The notes under the pieces are model-generated. The model saw only the letters and a list, made by a program, of their open reading frames with translations. It was not told where the DNA came from and did not search any database. A DNA stretch of 64,000 bases from contig OY282609.1 in the NCBI GenBank assembly GCA_958298945.1, forward strand, positions 58,190,220-58,254,219, read 5' to 3'. This document shows, piece by piece, positions 27,601-39,600 of this stretch. Source of the DNA: Atherix ibis (lineage: Eukaryota; Arthropoda; Insecta; Diptera; Athericidae). The position numbers were made by a program, and so were the translations under genes. Each line of letters opens with the position of its first letter. Position 1 is the first letter of the stretch.

Positions 27601-30600
27601 TATGACGATAAGTTTCAAAAGAAAAAAAAGTAATAATAAATCCCTTCACTTCTGAGACGAAAAACTAAACTTGTTTATTTATTTGTTTGAGTAAATGCAG
27701 ACATTTTGGCGCCTAGACATTTGGCGTCAGCTACAAAACTATCTATTCTGATAAATATTTTTAGCCGATTTCACATTAGATTCATATCCAAAATGATGCT
27801 ACTGCTGCCCATTCATTCCCATTTATCCGCATTTGTGCAATTCCAAAAACCGTCTATGTCTGTTTGGATGGGAAAGAACGGTTTTCAAATACCCGAAACC
27901 CTCTTAAATTGTGGCCTTCTTGATGACTAACTTGACTATGCTTGTATGGGGGAAAAACGGGAAATCGATATCTTAATCGAATTTATTACAAGAGTCATTT
28001 AAGATATAAAATATTCAGTAGACTCTTTGTCATCATCACTCTTTTAAATATGTACATCAGCAGTAAAGGGAATTTTATTATCAAATTGTGGAATTTGACT
28101 TGAATACTGAATATCGCGATTTTTATTCATACAGTATTGATGGTGTTAGTTTTTTGTGGTAAACATTTTTAGTTTTTTTTTAGAGTTCTTATCTTAAAAG
28201 CGACTAAGAATTATGATAATCAGTATAACTATTTAATTACTATAATTTACCTTAAAGAATTGCAACAACTTTTTTCTCTAATTTCGAGTTATAAATTATT
28301 ATTATAATAATTTAAAATAATAATAAATTTTAACTAGATATACCATATATAAGAAAGTCATGATAGCATCACATTCAGCATCACTTTGATTTCGATTAAG
28401 AGGAAAAATCACCACCTAAAAACCACATGAACTGAAATTGAAAACGGTAGGCAAACCGAAATGCTATTACCACTTCTCGATTTCAGGCTTTGATTCCCTT
28501 GGGAAGTGTACATTTCATACTGAAGGGTTGTTTTCTATTCCGAATACTTTCTAAAACTACCTGTTGAATTTGATCGTTGTTTCCCCTTAAGTACTAGAAC
28601 TTGTTGTTCACACGATAATATAAATACATGAGAATCGAAATAGAAAAAAAAAATTAAAAACACTGGGGAGGGCGGCTAGAAAAATTACTTGAATTACAAT
28701 AAAATTCAATTTTATTAAGTGGTGAGATATGCTCTGGATTTCAATTTGAAAAATGTTTTCGTTCCTTTTGAGCTTACTCATTCGACTTTTGATGGTGACA
28801 AATATTGTGCAATATCCAAAATAGAGTAAAGAGAATATTTTTAAATGATTGTCAAATTATTATAAAATTTCTTGGAAAAAATTCTTTATTTATCTTAGAA
28901 TTTTTTTTATTTTTCAGTTCGTTTTTGTTCAAAAATCTAAAAAAAAATATTTCAAGATTCGGAAAAGCATAAAATAAAAACTTTCAAATACTTGAAGTGA
29001 CCATGGCTTATGTCTAAGGACTATGGCTTATGTCTAAGGACCTTACCTACAAAAAAAATATTTTGGTAACCAATTATTTTCTTAACTTTCAATAGAAAAT
29101 ATGCAAATTTAATTAAATCAATTGAAATTTCTGGTATTTGCACTCGAATTCGGAAATAGCTTTAATCATCCTGCTAGCCTGTCGTCAAATGGCTTTTAGT
29201 GTCGTGGCGCTCGAAATTTACGTTTCAGTCAGTACCACGAATTTTCTGTTTTTTTAGTTTATTTTTCAAATATAATTTTTTTTAAGGTTCATAGATTTTT
29301 CGTAAATATGTACTTCACTGAATTTTTACATAAAAAATATTGAATTTTTTTTAAATAACGTTGAAATTAATGTCAGTTTAGCATTTTTCGAAAATAAATA
29401 CCTGAACGAATTTTGTCCATCAAACAGTTATTTTTTTATGTAAAATTTAAAAAATTAAGTAAAATCGGATATCTTGAAATTTTTCCTAAATATTCTTAGC
29501 CGCAATTTTGTTTAGAATTTTTTTCTGTATATACTGCTTTCTTTGAGAGAAAAAATTTCGATAAATTGCTTATAATCCCTTTAATTGAAAGGTACTGATT
29601 ATTTTTATAAATACGCCGTTCACAAATTTTTTTTTACAATTTCTTTTTCCTCAGTAAATTAAAAACAAAATCATAAATTTGCTAATTATTAATATTTCGA
29701 CATTCCTGGCTAAATTCTTATTTCTTGAAGTTAAGTGAAGGACAAAGCCGATCCTGTACCGGGAATTGAACGAATAAACTTAAATGCCTTAGCCTCTACG
29801 CTATTGAGGTTGCTGCAGACAATTTTCTTTTATAAGATTTATGAGGTTGCTGCAGAATTCCTCCCATTATGGAGCTCCTATATCCAACAATTACATTTCC
29901 AAGTTCTCTTTTTAAACACAAAATTTAGCTAACTCAAATTGTTCCAACTTACTAAAAACGGACCAGCATAGGAAAATTGTAATGTCTGCTCACACGATAC
30001 TTGTAGTCGCCAAATTGCTTGACGGTCGTGGCTATGAAAATGACCCCTGGCTTAAGTCTAAGGGACCTAAAATTACAAACAAACAAACACCAACTTCTCG
30101 TTATTTTTCGTACCTATGAACGTGCGGTCACACCAACCTCACGTCCTCGAACCACACGCACTCGCTCAATCCAATTGTACGGTGTCGCGTACCAATGCCA
30201 CTTTTGAAGCCTAGAAAGGCGTTATTGAACCATTAAGTTTTCTGACAGTAGTGCTGCCAGAAGCACCATCACTGCCGAAAATTTCAAGCACAATTCCACG
30301 GATTCGTTCGATATCGCAAAAAATTTCGCACCAAAAAAATCTGTGAAATTGCGACTAGTAAAAAAAATTACGACCTAACGTAGAGATTATTGGGGTTCCG
30401 AGACTTTTCGAAAATATGTACCCCAGCAAGTTGATAAAATTGCTTAAAATCTCGCAAATTAACATCAAAATTAGTGTGCTACTACGAACTCGATATTCTT
30501 TTTTTGTTGAGGACCGCTGTATATTTTTCGAAAATGGGAAAAATTTTCCATTTTCGAAAAATAAACCACGGTATCCCATCAATTTTTTTATAAAAAAATT

Positions 30601-33600
30601 AATGAGTTTTCGAAATTTTTCGAAAGTTTGTTGTACGTCACAATTTTTATTCAGCATTATTTTTTTTTTTTGAGAACAAAATAGATGACTTTGAAAATGG
30701 TCAGAAGCGTAGTTTGCTGAACAATTTCATCTATAAAATATATTATTTTATTATGCATAAGAACGTAGACTTAAAAATAATTCACGTTGAATAAGTGCGA
30801 ATACGAAAGTCAATTTTGTTTTTTAAGAATGTTTGCCCAAAAAATTTGTTTTTGTTTTTAGAAGAAAAAAAACGCAGATTCGATTCAATCAATTAAAATT
30901 TCGAATGTTCAAGCTAAAATTAGGACGATTTCGAAATTTTTCGTAAGTATGTACACGATAATGTTTTGTAGATGAAATTTAGTTTTTTTTTGGAGTAAAA
31001 GTTTAAACAGGATTAGATTCATTTTTAACACAATTGAAATTTTTGATTTTCGAAATTAGCTGCAAACATATTTTTTTGTTAGAATTTTTTCTATTAATTA
31101 TCGATACTTTTGTGGAAAAATTAAAAATTCGCCTAAACTTATATTAAAATTCTACATGTTTGATATATTTAAAAATTTATTTTTTGTAGTTGTAAAAGAG
31201 AAGTAAAAAAAAATATATTTTCCCATTAATCTTAACTATTTGCTGCTTCAAAATATTTTTATTTATATGAACTTTCCGCCACTTTTCCTACCATTTATTA
31301 TGCGAAAACTTTGCATTTATATAAAATTGAACACTGTACTACAAATGCATATCTAAAATGTGCTGCCTATTATATAATTATATTAAAAGGAACTTCATTT
31401 GTATTCATTTACTGTTCGGTTCATTCTTGTGGCAAGCTTTATTCATATTCCTATCACCTCCATACTATTAGAGCCATCTTATAGTAACGTAAATAGGTCA
31501 ACAACATCTCTACTCGTAATAGAGTAAAATGAATTCGAATAGAATAGAAAATAGAACTGCGTTAAAAATGTGTAAGAAAAAAATATTTCACAACATCACT
31601 CTAAATTGACTGTCATCATTTAGTAGAACTCCAAGGGAAGCAAGTGTTGACACTCCCTAACCGTCCTCCTTGAAGCTTCACCAAATGATGACGACACTCA
31701 ATCCGAAACGCAAAACTTATATAGAAGACATTTTCAAATCTATTTTCTATATAACAGAATTCTGTGTTGAGGCTGTTTTTGAATTTCTAATGAAAATGAT
31801 TATAATAATAATGGCACTTATCTGATGGTGCAATGAACTCGAGAAGAGAGTGCCAATGAATGAAAATCAACTGATTTGTTGGCTGTCAGATACCAAATCT
31901 TCACAATTCCAGATCTAGAAGATATCTTATAACCTCCTTTAAGTAATGAACTATTTTTTTGTGTTGTTCTGAAAAGACTGTGGTATAAAAAAATTTAGAG
32001 AATATTTTTCAAAATTTTTTCGATTGAATTATGAGCATTAAAAGGATTTTGAAGACTTTTCGAAAGTGGCCAGAAACGTAGTTTGTAAGGAGTGTGGTAG
32101 AAAAAATTTAGCGAATTTTTTCCAAAATTTTTTCGATTGAATTATGAGCATTAAAAGGATTTTGAAGACTTTTCGAAAGTGGCCAGAAACGTAGTTTGTC
32201 AGGACATATTTTCGATTGAATTATAAATATTAAAAGGATTTTTGAAGATTTTTCGAAAATGGGCAGAAACGTAGTTTGTTAGGAACTTTTTTTGATTAAA
32301 TTATGAGCATTAAAAGGATTTTAAAGACTTTTCGAAAATGGGCAGAAACGTAGTTTGTAAAGAGTGTGGTAGAAAAAATTTAGAGAATTTTTTCTAAAAT
32401 TTTTTCGATTGAATTATGAGCATTAAAAGGATTTAGAAGACTTTTCGAAAGTGGCCAGAAACGTAGTTTTTCAGGACATATTTTCGATTGAATTATGAAT
32501 ATTAAAAGGATTTTTGAAGATTTTTCGAAAATGGCCAGAAACGTAGTTTGTAAAGAGTGTGGTAGAAAAAATTTAGAGAATTTTTTCCAAATTTTTTTTG
32601 ATTGAATTATGAGCATTAAAAGGGTTTTGAAGAATATTCGAAAATGGCCAGAAACGTAATTTATTAGGAAATTTTTTTCGATTAAATTATGAGCATTAAA
32701 AGGATTTTGAAAAATTTTCGAAAATGGGCAGAAACGTAGTTTGTTAGGAACCTTCTTTCGATTAAATTATGAGCATTAAAAGGATTTTAAAGAGTTTTCG
32801 AAAATGGCCAGAAACGTAGTTTGTAAGGAGTGTGGTAGAAAACATTTAGAGAATTTTTTCCAAATTTTTTTTGATTGAATTATGAGCATTAAAAGGATTT
32901 TGAAGACTTTTCGAAAGTGGCCAGAAACGTAGTTTGTAAGGAGTGTGGTAGAAAAAATTTAGCGAATTTTTTCCAAAATTTTTTCGATTGAATTATGAGC
33001 ATTAAAAGGATTTTGAAGACTTTTCGAAAGTGGCCAGAAACGTAGTTTGTCAGGACATATTTTCGATTGAATTATAAATATTAAAAGGATTTTTGAAGAT
33101 TTTTCGAAAATGGGCAGAAACGTAGTTTGTTAGGAACTTTTTTTGATTAAATTATGAGCATTAAAAGGATTTTAAAGACTTTTCGAAAATGGGCAGAAAC
33201 GTAGTTTGTAAAGAGTGTGGTAGAAAAAATTTAGAGAATTTTTTCTAAAATTTTTTCGATTGAATTATGAGCATTAAAAGGATTTAGAAGACTTTTCGAA
33301 AGTGGCCAGAAACGTAGTTTTTCAGGACATATTTTCGATTGAATTATGAATATTAAAAGGATTTTTGAAGATTTTTCGAAAATGGCCAGAAACGTAGTTT
33401 GTAAAGAGTGTGGTAGAAAAAATTTAGAGAATTTTTTCCAAATTTTTTTTGATTGAATTATGAGCATTAAAAGGGTTTTGAAGAATATTCGAAAATGGCC
33501 AGAAACGTAATTTATTAGGAAATTTTTTTCGATTAAATTATGAGCATTAAAAGGATTTTGAAAAATTTTCGAAAATGGGCAGAAACGTAGTTTGTTAGGA

Positions 33601-36600
33601 ACCTTCTTTCGATTAAATTATGAGCATTAAAAGGATTTTAAAGAGTTTTCGAAAATGGCCAGAAACGTAGTTTGTAAGGAGTGTGGTAGAAAACATTTAG
33701 AGAATTTTTTCCAAATTTTTTTTGATTGAATTATGAGCATTAAAAGGATTTTGAAAACTTTTCGAAAGTGGCCAGAAACGTAGTTTGTCAGGACATATTT
33801 TCGATTGAATTATGAATATTAAAAGGATTTTTGAAGACTTTTCGAAAATGGAGAGAAACGTAGTTTGTAAGGACTGTAGTAGAAAACATTTAGAGAATTT
33901 TTTCCAATTTTTTTTTGATTGAATTATGAGCATTAAAAGGGTTTCGAAGAATATTCAAAAATGGCCAGAAACGTAATTTGTTAGGAATTTTTTTTCGATT
34001 TAATTATGAGCATTAAAAAGATTTTGAAGACTTTTCAAAAATGGCCAGAAACGTAGTTTATAAGGAAATTTTTTTGATTGAATTAAGAGCATTAAAAGGA
34101 TTTTTGAAGATTTTTCGAAAATGGCCAGAAACGAAGTTTATAAGGGCTATGGTAGAAAAAATTTAGAGAATTTTTTTCGATTGAATTATTAAAAAAATGA
34201 TTTTTGAAGACTTTTCGAAATGTCTCGTTCGAAAAAAAATACTTCAAACATTTTATTAATAACTAATTTTTTTTACTTAACACCGAAATCTTATCATGCT
34301 ATCTCGATTTAAAGGAAAATCTATTCCGTCGATTTCAAGAAAATGAAATTTTTGTAAATTTTTATGGATTTTCTAAACATTTTGTAAACTTTAAGTGTGT
34401 TTAGTTTTTGAATGTTGTTTTTCATTTTTTTGTTAGAATTTTTTTTATTAATTATCGATACTTTTGTGGAAAAATTAAAAATTCGCCTAAACTTATATTA
34501 AAATTCTTATATTAAAGTGTGTTTAGTTTTTGAATGTTGTTTTTCATTTCTCTAAATAACCTTAAACATTTGAAAATAAAATTCGTATTTTCAGGACTAC
34601 AAAAATGTCTTTTTTTTATTACTGATTATTTAAAGCAATTTTTTCTTACATCAGCAATTGAGAGCTATAAAATTAGTAAACATTGATTATAATTTCTATA
34701 TTCCTTTAATTGTCCAAGGAAATATTTTCATTTCTACTCTGTAACAGCTAAGCCTAAGAACAAATATTGTGCACAGAGAGAAAAAATCGGACTTTGAAAA
34801 TCCCCTATTTCAGTCAGTATACCTAATCTAGGAGCTTTGCGAATTTGCACACACTCAATTTCCTTGTAACCTAAAAGATGCTTGTTCGTAAATACAACAT
34901 TCCCGGACTATCACGGGAAGCTCTCAACTATATTCTGAATTTTCACTATTGACTCGATTGCATATGAAACCAAATTGATTTTCGGAATCTTTCTTGTACA
35001 TTTGTTTTGGTGTTTTATTCGAATTCATATTTTCCATAGTTCGATCCGGTTTTATATGAGGAATTTTTATTCAACTCTAATTTTTTCATCTTTCAAGAGA
35101 AGATTTTTTTTTGCTGGTTGTTTTTTTTCTTTATCGTGTAATTTACGTCAAGTATCACGCTCACTTTGTACATAAAACAAATTTGAAGTTATTTGCTTAG
35201 TACAAATACCAAAAATTCCATTGATGGCACGTTTCAAGAAAGCAGCAAATAATGAAACCATTGCTGTATTTCCTCCAGTGATCCTTCTCCATTATTGTAG
35301 GCATAGGAATCACAATTGTCGATTATTGGGTGGATCAAGTGTGATGGGGCTCCACTGGGTGGGTACCAGTAGCAGTTTCAGCATCACTTACTTACGACTG
35401 TCAAATATTATTGTACCAAAAGGAATAAGATGTAAAAAATATTCCGTATTCTCCATCACTTCATTAGATGGGAATTTTTCCTTTTTGAAAAGGTTTACCC
35501 TCCTGCCTTTTCGATTCGTTTTAAATAATTCCCCAAAATGCTTCTAGTTCAATTGAGAGTACAAGTACGTGCCAATCTATAATTTTTTTCTTGTTTTACC
35601 AAACCAGAATATTTAGTCAATTTTTGTAGTGTATTAAGGAAATTTTAATCGAATATCTTATGTAGAAATTTAGCTTAGAGTATAGTACAATTTGTGTTTC
35701 GATTTCTTGAAATTGTTAAAACAAATGTATTTTTAGTACATGCTTTTTATAGGCCGAGGCAATAGCGCACAATTTGTACGAAAGAAAAGTGATCTGTGAG
35801 CAAGTGTAATTTGCTCACAGATCACTTTTTTTTCGTACAAATTGTGCGCTATTGCCTCGGCCTATATTAGAGCGCTTTAAATTTTTTATGGGGCAGATTC
35901 GTTTTTTTCTTTGGAGCTCATTTGAAGAATCTTTAGAGATCTTAATATACACAACTCCACTGATCCATATGGTATATCCTCAATAGTTCTGAAAAGGTGT
36001 TCTTCCACACTGGCAAAATCAATGGGTAAACTTTTCCACCTATCCTTTTCTTGTAGAATTTTTTCGAATAAATGGAAAACAGCATGCGTTCAACCAATTC
36101 CCAAATAAGTCGAGTCCTCTTCCCCCTCCAATTACCGACTCCATGCACTAACTTTCCTTTTTTCTAAGATCATGGAACGTTGATAAACTATCAGCTGATA
36201 AAATATCTTAAATTAATGAAAATTCTTAGGTATTATCAACATGGTTGCAGTATCAAAAGATCCACTGGTGTGGTTCCAGCTAAAAAGTGGAACCACACTC
36301 TTCTGGGGAGTGTAGAATTAGTTCCCTTGATTTTTCAAAGGCATTTAATAGAGTTTGTTATTAAACTCTTTTATCGAAAATGCATACCTATGGCATCGTC
36401 GACTGCATTCTCAAATGGATTAGAAGCTATCTTTCGAACCGTTCAACACAAGTTGTTTTGGTTGGTTTCAAGTCTGCAGTCCATCAAATAAATGCTGGTA
36501 TTTCTCAGGGTTCGGTTCTTTGTTATTTTAATTAACTTTTCTTCTATTACTTCTATTACAATCCTCTTTTTTGCTGATGAGAGTACTCTAAGATCTTCAT

Positions 36601-39600
36601 ATTCATTTTCGGATTCACGTCTTTGCGCTTCGGCCGTGAAAATGGAACGACAATGTATATTAAACTCATTCAATTCTTATATAGACAGTATATTACTATG
36701 AGGCTCGCAGAACTGAGTGGAATGCAATACGTCTACAATATAAGGCTGTCTTCTGTCTCAAAAGGGAAACCGTAATATTCAGCCATTATCCATGAATGGT
36801 AACCGACAAACTCCGTAAGCATGACTACATATTTAAACTTACCAAAAATGTAGCAAAATGTTTAGGTTTCCTTAAGCGACAGAAGAAATTTTTCACTCCA
36901 TCTGATCTACTCAATATATGGTATACAAGGCACATATTCGCTCCAATCTGGCATATAATTCCCATATATATGGGCAGGCGCTTCTAAAATACTATTGCAC
37001 TTACTAGATCAAGTGGTTAAATTAATAAGAGACAAAAATATTACAGAGTCATTTGACTCATTGAAACACCGACGTAATATCTCCTATCTTTCCTTATATT
37101 ATCGTATTTTCCATAAACAGTGTTCCAGTAAATTGGCTAGTGGCATTTCGCTCCTATAATTATTTCGCAATAATACCCGTTTGTCTAGGAATGCACATCA
37201 GTTTACCTGAGTCCCCTTTTCGAAAATATGTGTACTGTAAAGATATACTGATTCTTTTTTTTCCACACGCGCGATATATCAATACGTTATAAGGATATAA
37301 AAAGTTCCTTTAGTATAAGTGATTATAAAAAAAAATTTAAATTGTGAAAGTATTATAAAAAAAAATATACAATTTGCAATCGAAAAGCCCCGACTTAAAA
37401 TAAATTTTTTTTTTTTTTTTTTTTTTAATTTTTACAGATATTTACAACTACAATATAGTAATAAGCAAATTTGAGCTATAGTATTCATTAGCTTGAAAGG
37501 TTGTGGGGAGTAAACATCCAATGAAGTTCCTCGTGTTAGCGTGTGTTTCTTTAAGTCTCAGTATTTTAGTAAGTCACGTAACCAGTGACGCTTAAGTCTT
37601 CGATGGGTATTTCTAGGGAAGGAAATGGAGGATAGTTCTTGAACAAGAGGATTATTATGATTGAGGACACGGGAACGGACCTTTTTATAGCGAGATACTG
37701 CCACATCAAAAACAAATGGGACTTTAAGATCACGATGAATAACAGTATAGCGAACATAAAAGGGGGTATCGATAATTGTACGGAGTATTTTTGATTGAAG
37801 GGATTGGATTCGACGGGAATTAGAAGGCTTAGTAGATCCCCAGAGTTCTAGTCCGTATGCCATATGGGTTTCAGTAAGGTATTGTATAACAGTACTTTGC
37901 TGTCTATAGTAAGTTTGGAACGTTTGTCTAGAAGTCGAAGTAGTTTTAGGTATCGTCTTTTTAGTTCTTGTCTTTTAAGTCTTGTATGTGGGTTACATGT
38001 CAAGCGTTTGTCTAAGTACAATCCTAGATACCGAGCTTCGGTGTGTTGAGGTATGGCACTGCCATTAAGGTATATGGGAGGGCATGACTCTCGACGGAGA
38101 GTGAAAGTTACCTGGATAGATGTACGTTCATTGACTTTTATTCTCCACTTAGTAAACCAGTTCTGGAGGGTTTGGATTTGGATTTGGAGAGTTTCGGAAG
38201 CATGTTGGGGATTTTCGCTAGACGCAGGGCAGGCCGTATCATCGGCGTATGTAGCAAAGAAGGTATTAGGGCAGATTGGGATATCGGATATATAAATGTT
38301 GTAGAGGATGGGTCCAAGTATGCTACCCTGAGGAACCCCAGCCAATATCGGAGTGATATTGGAGAGTTCGTTGGATTCATTTACTTGAAAGTGTCGGTCG
38401 GAAAGGAATGATCTTAGGATTAGGAAATAGGTTGAAGGAAGGAACCTCTTGAGTTTCCAGAGTAGACCACGGTGCCACACTCTATCAAAAGCTTGACTTA
38501 TATCAAGAAACACACCGGGACAGTACTCTTTTCTTTCTAAAGAGGATGCAATGAAATCGACAACTCGATGACACTGCTGGGTAGTGGAGTGTTCGGCGCG
38601 GAAACCAAATTGGTGATTAGGAATTAAATTTGAAGATTCGAGTAGAGGATGTAAGCGGCGAAGGAGGATTTTTTCAAAGATTTTTGAGAGTAGTGGAAAA
38701 AGACTTATTGGCCTGTAGGAGCTGGGGCGGTTTATTGGTTTATTGGGCTTAGGGATCATTTTAATAATGGCAAATTATCAGAGGATTGGGAAATGTGTTG
38801 TTCTAAGGATGGAATTATATATTGTGGCAAGGAAAACTACTGCTCTTTTAGGGAGTTGTTGGAGTATATTGGAGGTAATCAGATCATAGCCAGGAGCTTT
38901 ATTTTTGGGAAGGAGCTTGATTAAATTGGCAACTTCGGAAGGAGTGATTGCCTTAGGAGGAAGACTCATGGGTAAAGGAATGGATAGTTCCGTCTCGATT
39001 GTAGTGCAATGAGTCCTGTCTAATATGTCCTCATGTGGAGTAAATGTTTGTTCAAGGTGTTCAGCAAAAGCGTCTGCTTTATGTTTGTCCGTTTTGGCCC
39101 AGGTTCCGTCAGTTTTTCTTAAAGGGTGGTTTGTTTTTCTATAAGATAGTATTTGTCCACAAAGTTCTGTTTTTCGTTAGGGTTGAAGTGTAGTTTCTAA
39201 AACGTTCTGTATTGTATTTAGTGATTTCGTCATGTAGTTCTTTTTGCAGCTTGTTCAGTTTGGTTTTGTCGCTGGGCATTCTTGTATGTTGCCAATGAGC
39301 TCTTGCTTTTCGTTTTTCTGTAATAAGACGCCTAATTGTTAATGGTTGAATTGTCAGGTTTTGTGTAGGTTTCGAGTTTTTACTTTTTTGCGAAAAAGCT
39401 GTAGCGTTTTGTAATAAACATGTAAACTTGTGTACCGCGTCATCTAGTTCTTGTTCTGTTTTTAAGCTTTGTCGTAAGTCTAAATGCTCGTCAATATATT
39501 GTTTGAATAATTCCCAATCAATTGGTCCGTTAATAAGTCACGGCGCATTGACTTTTGGAGTGGATGGGGAATTGTTTATTTAATATGCATTTTTGCAATT

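Larger units (their letters stand above)
30086..31984 (-). other. VGlut: VGlut intron 1 between repeats
   Basis: Mainly AT-rich. Near 30,690 there is one diverged satellite-like phrase (tttgaaaatggtcagaagcgtagtttg). 31,072-31,153 is the source or copy of a segment found again at 34,426. The rest, including the more complex 31,400-31,900, shows no coding signal. Confidence 0.5.

Noticed and set aside
32380..33933. Three near-identical 78-codon frames, as if a small gene family
   Set aside because: They fall in the satellite monomers with repeat spacing; composition and repetition explain them.
35221..35547. 108-codon plus-strand frame
   Set aside because: No domain, no splice or codon support, inside VGlut intron 1 in sequence without other coding signs.
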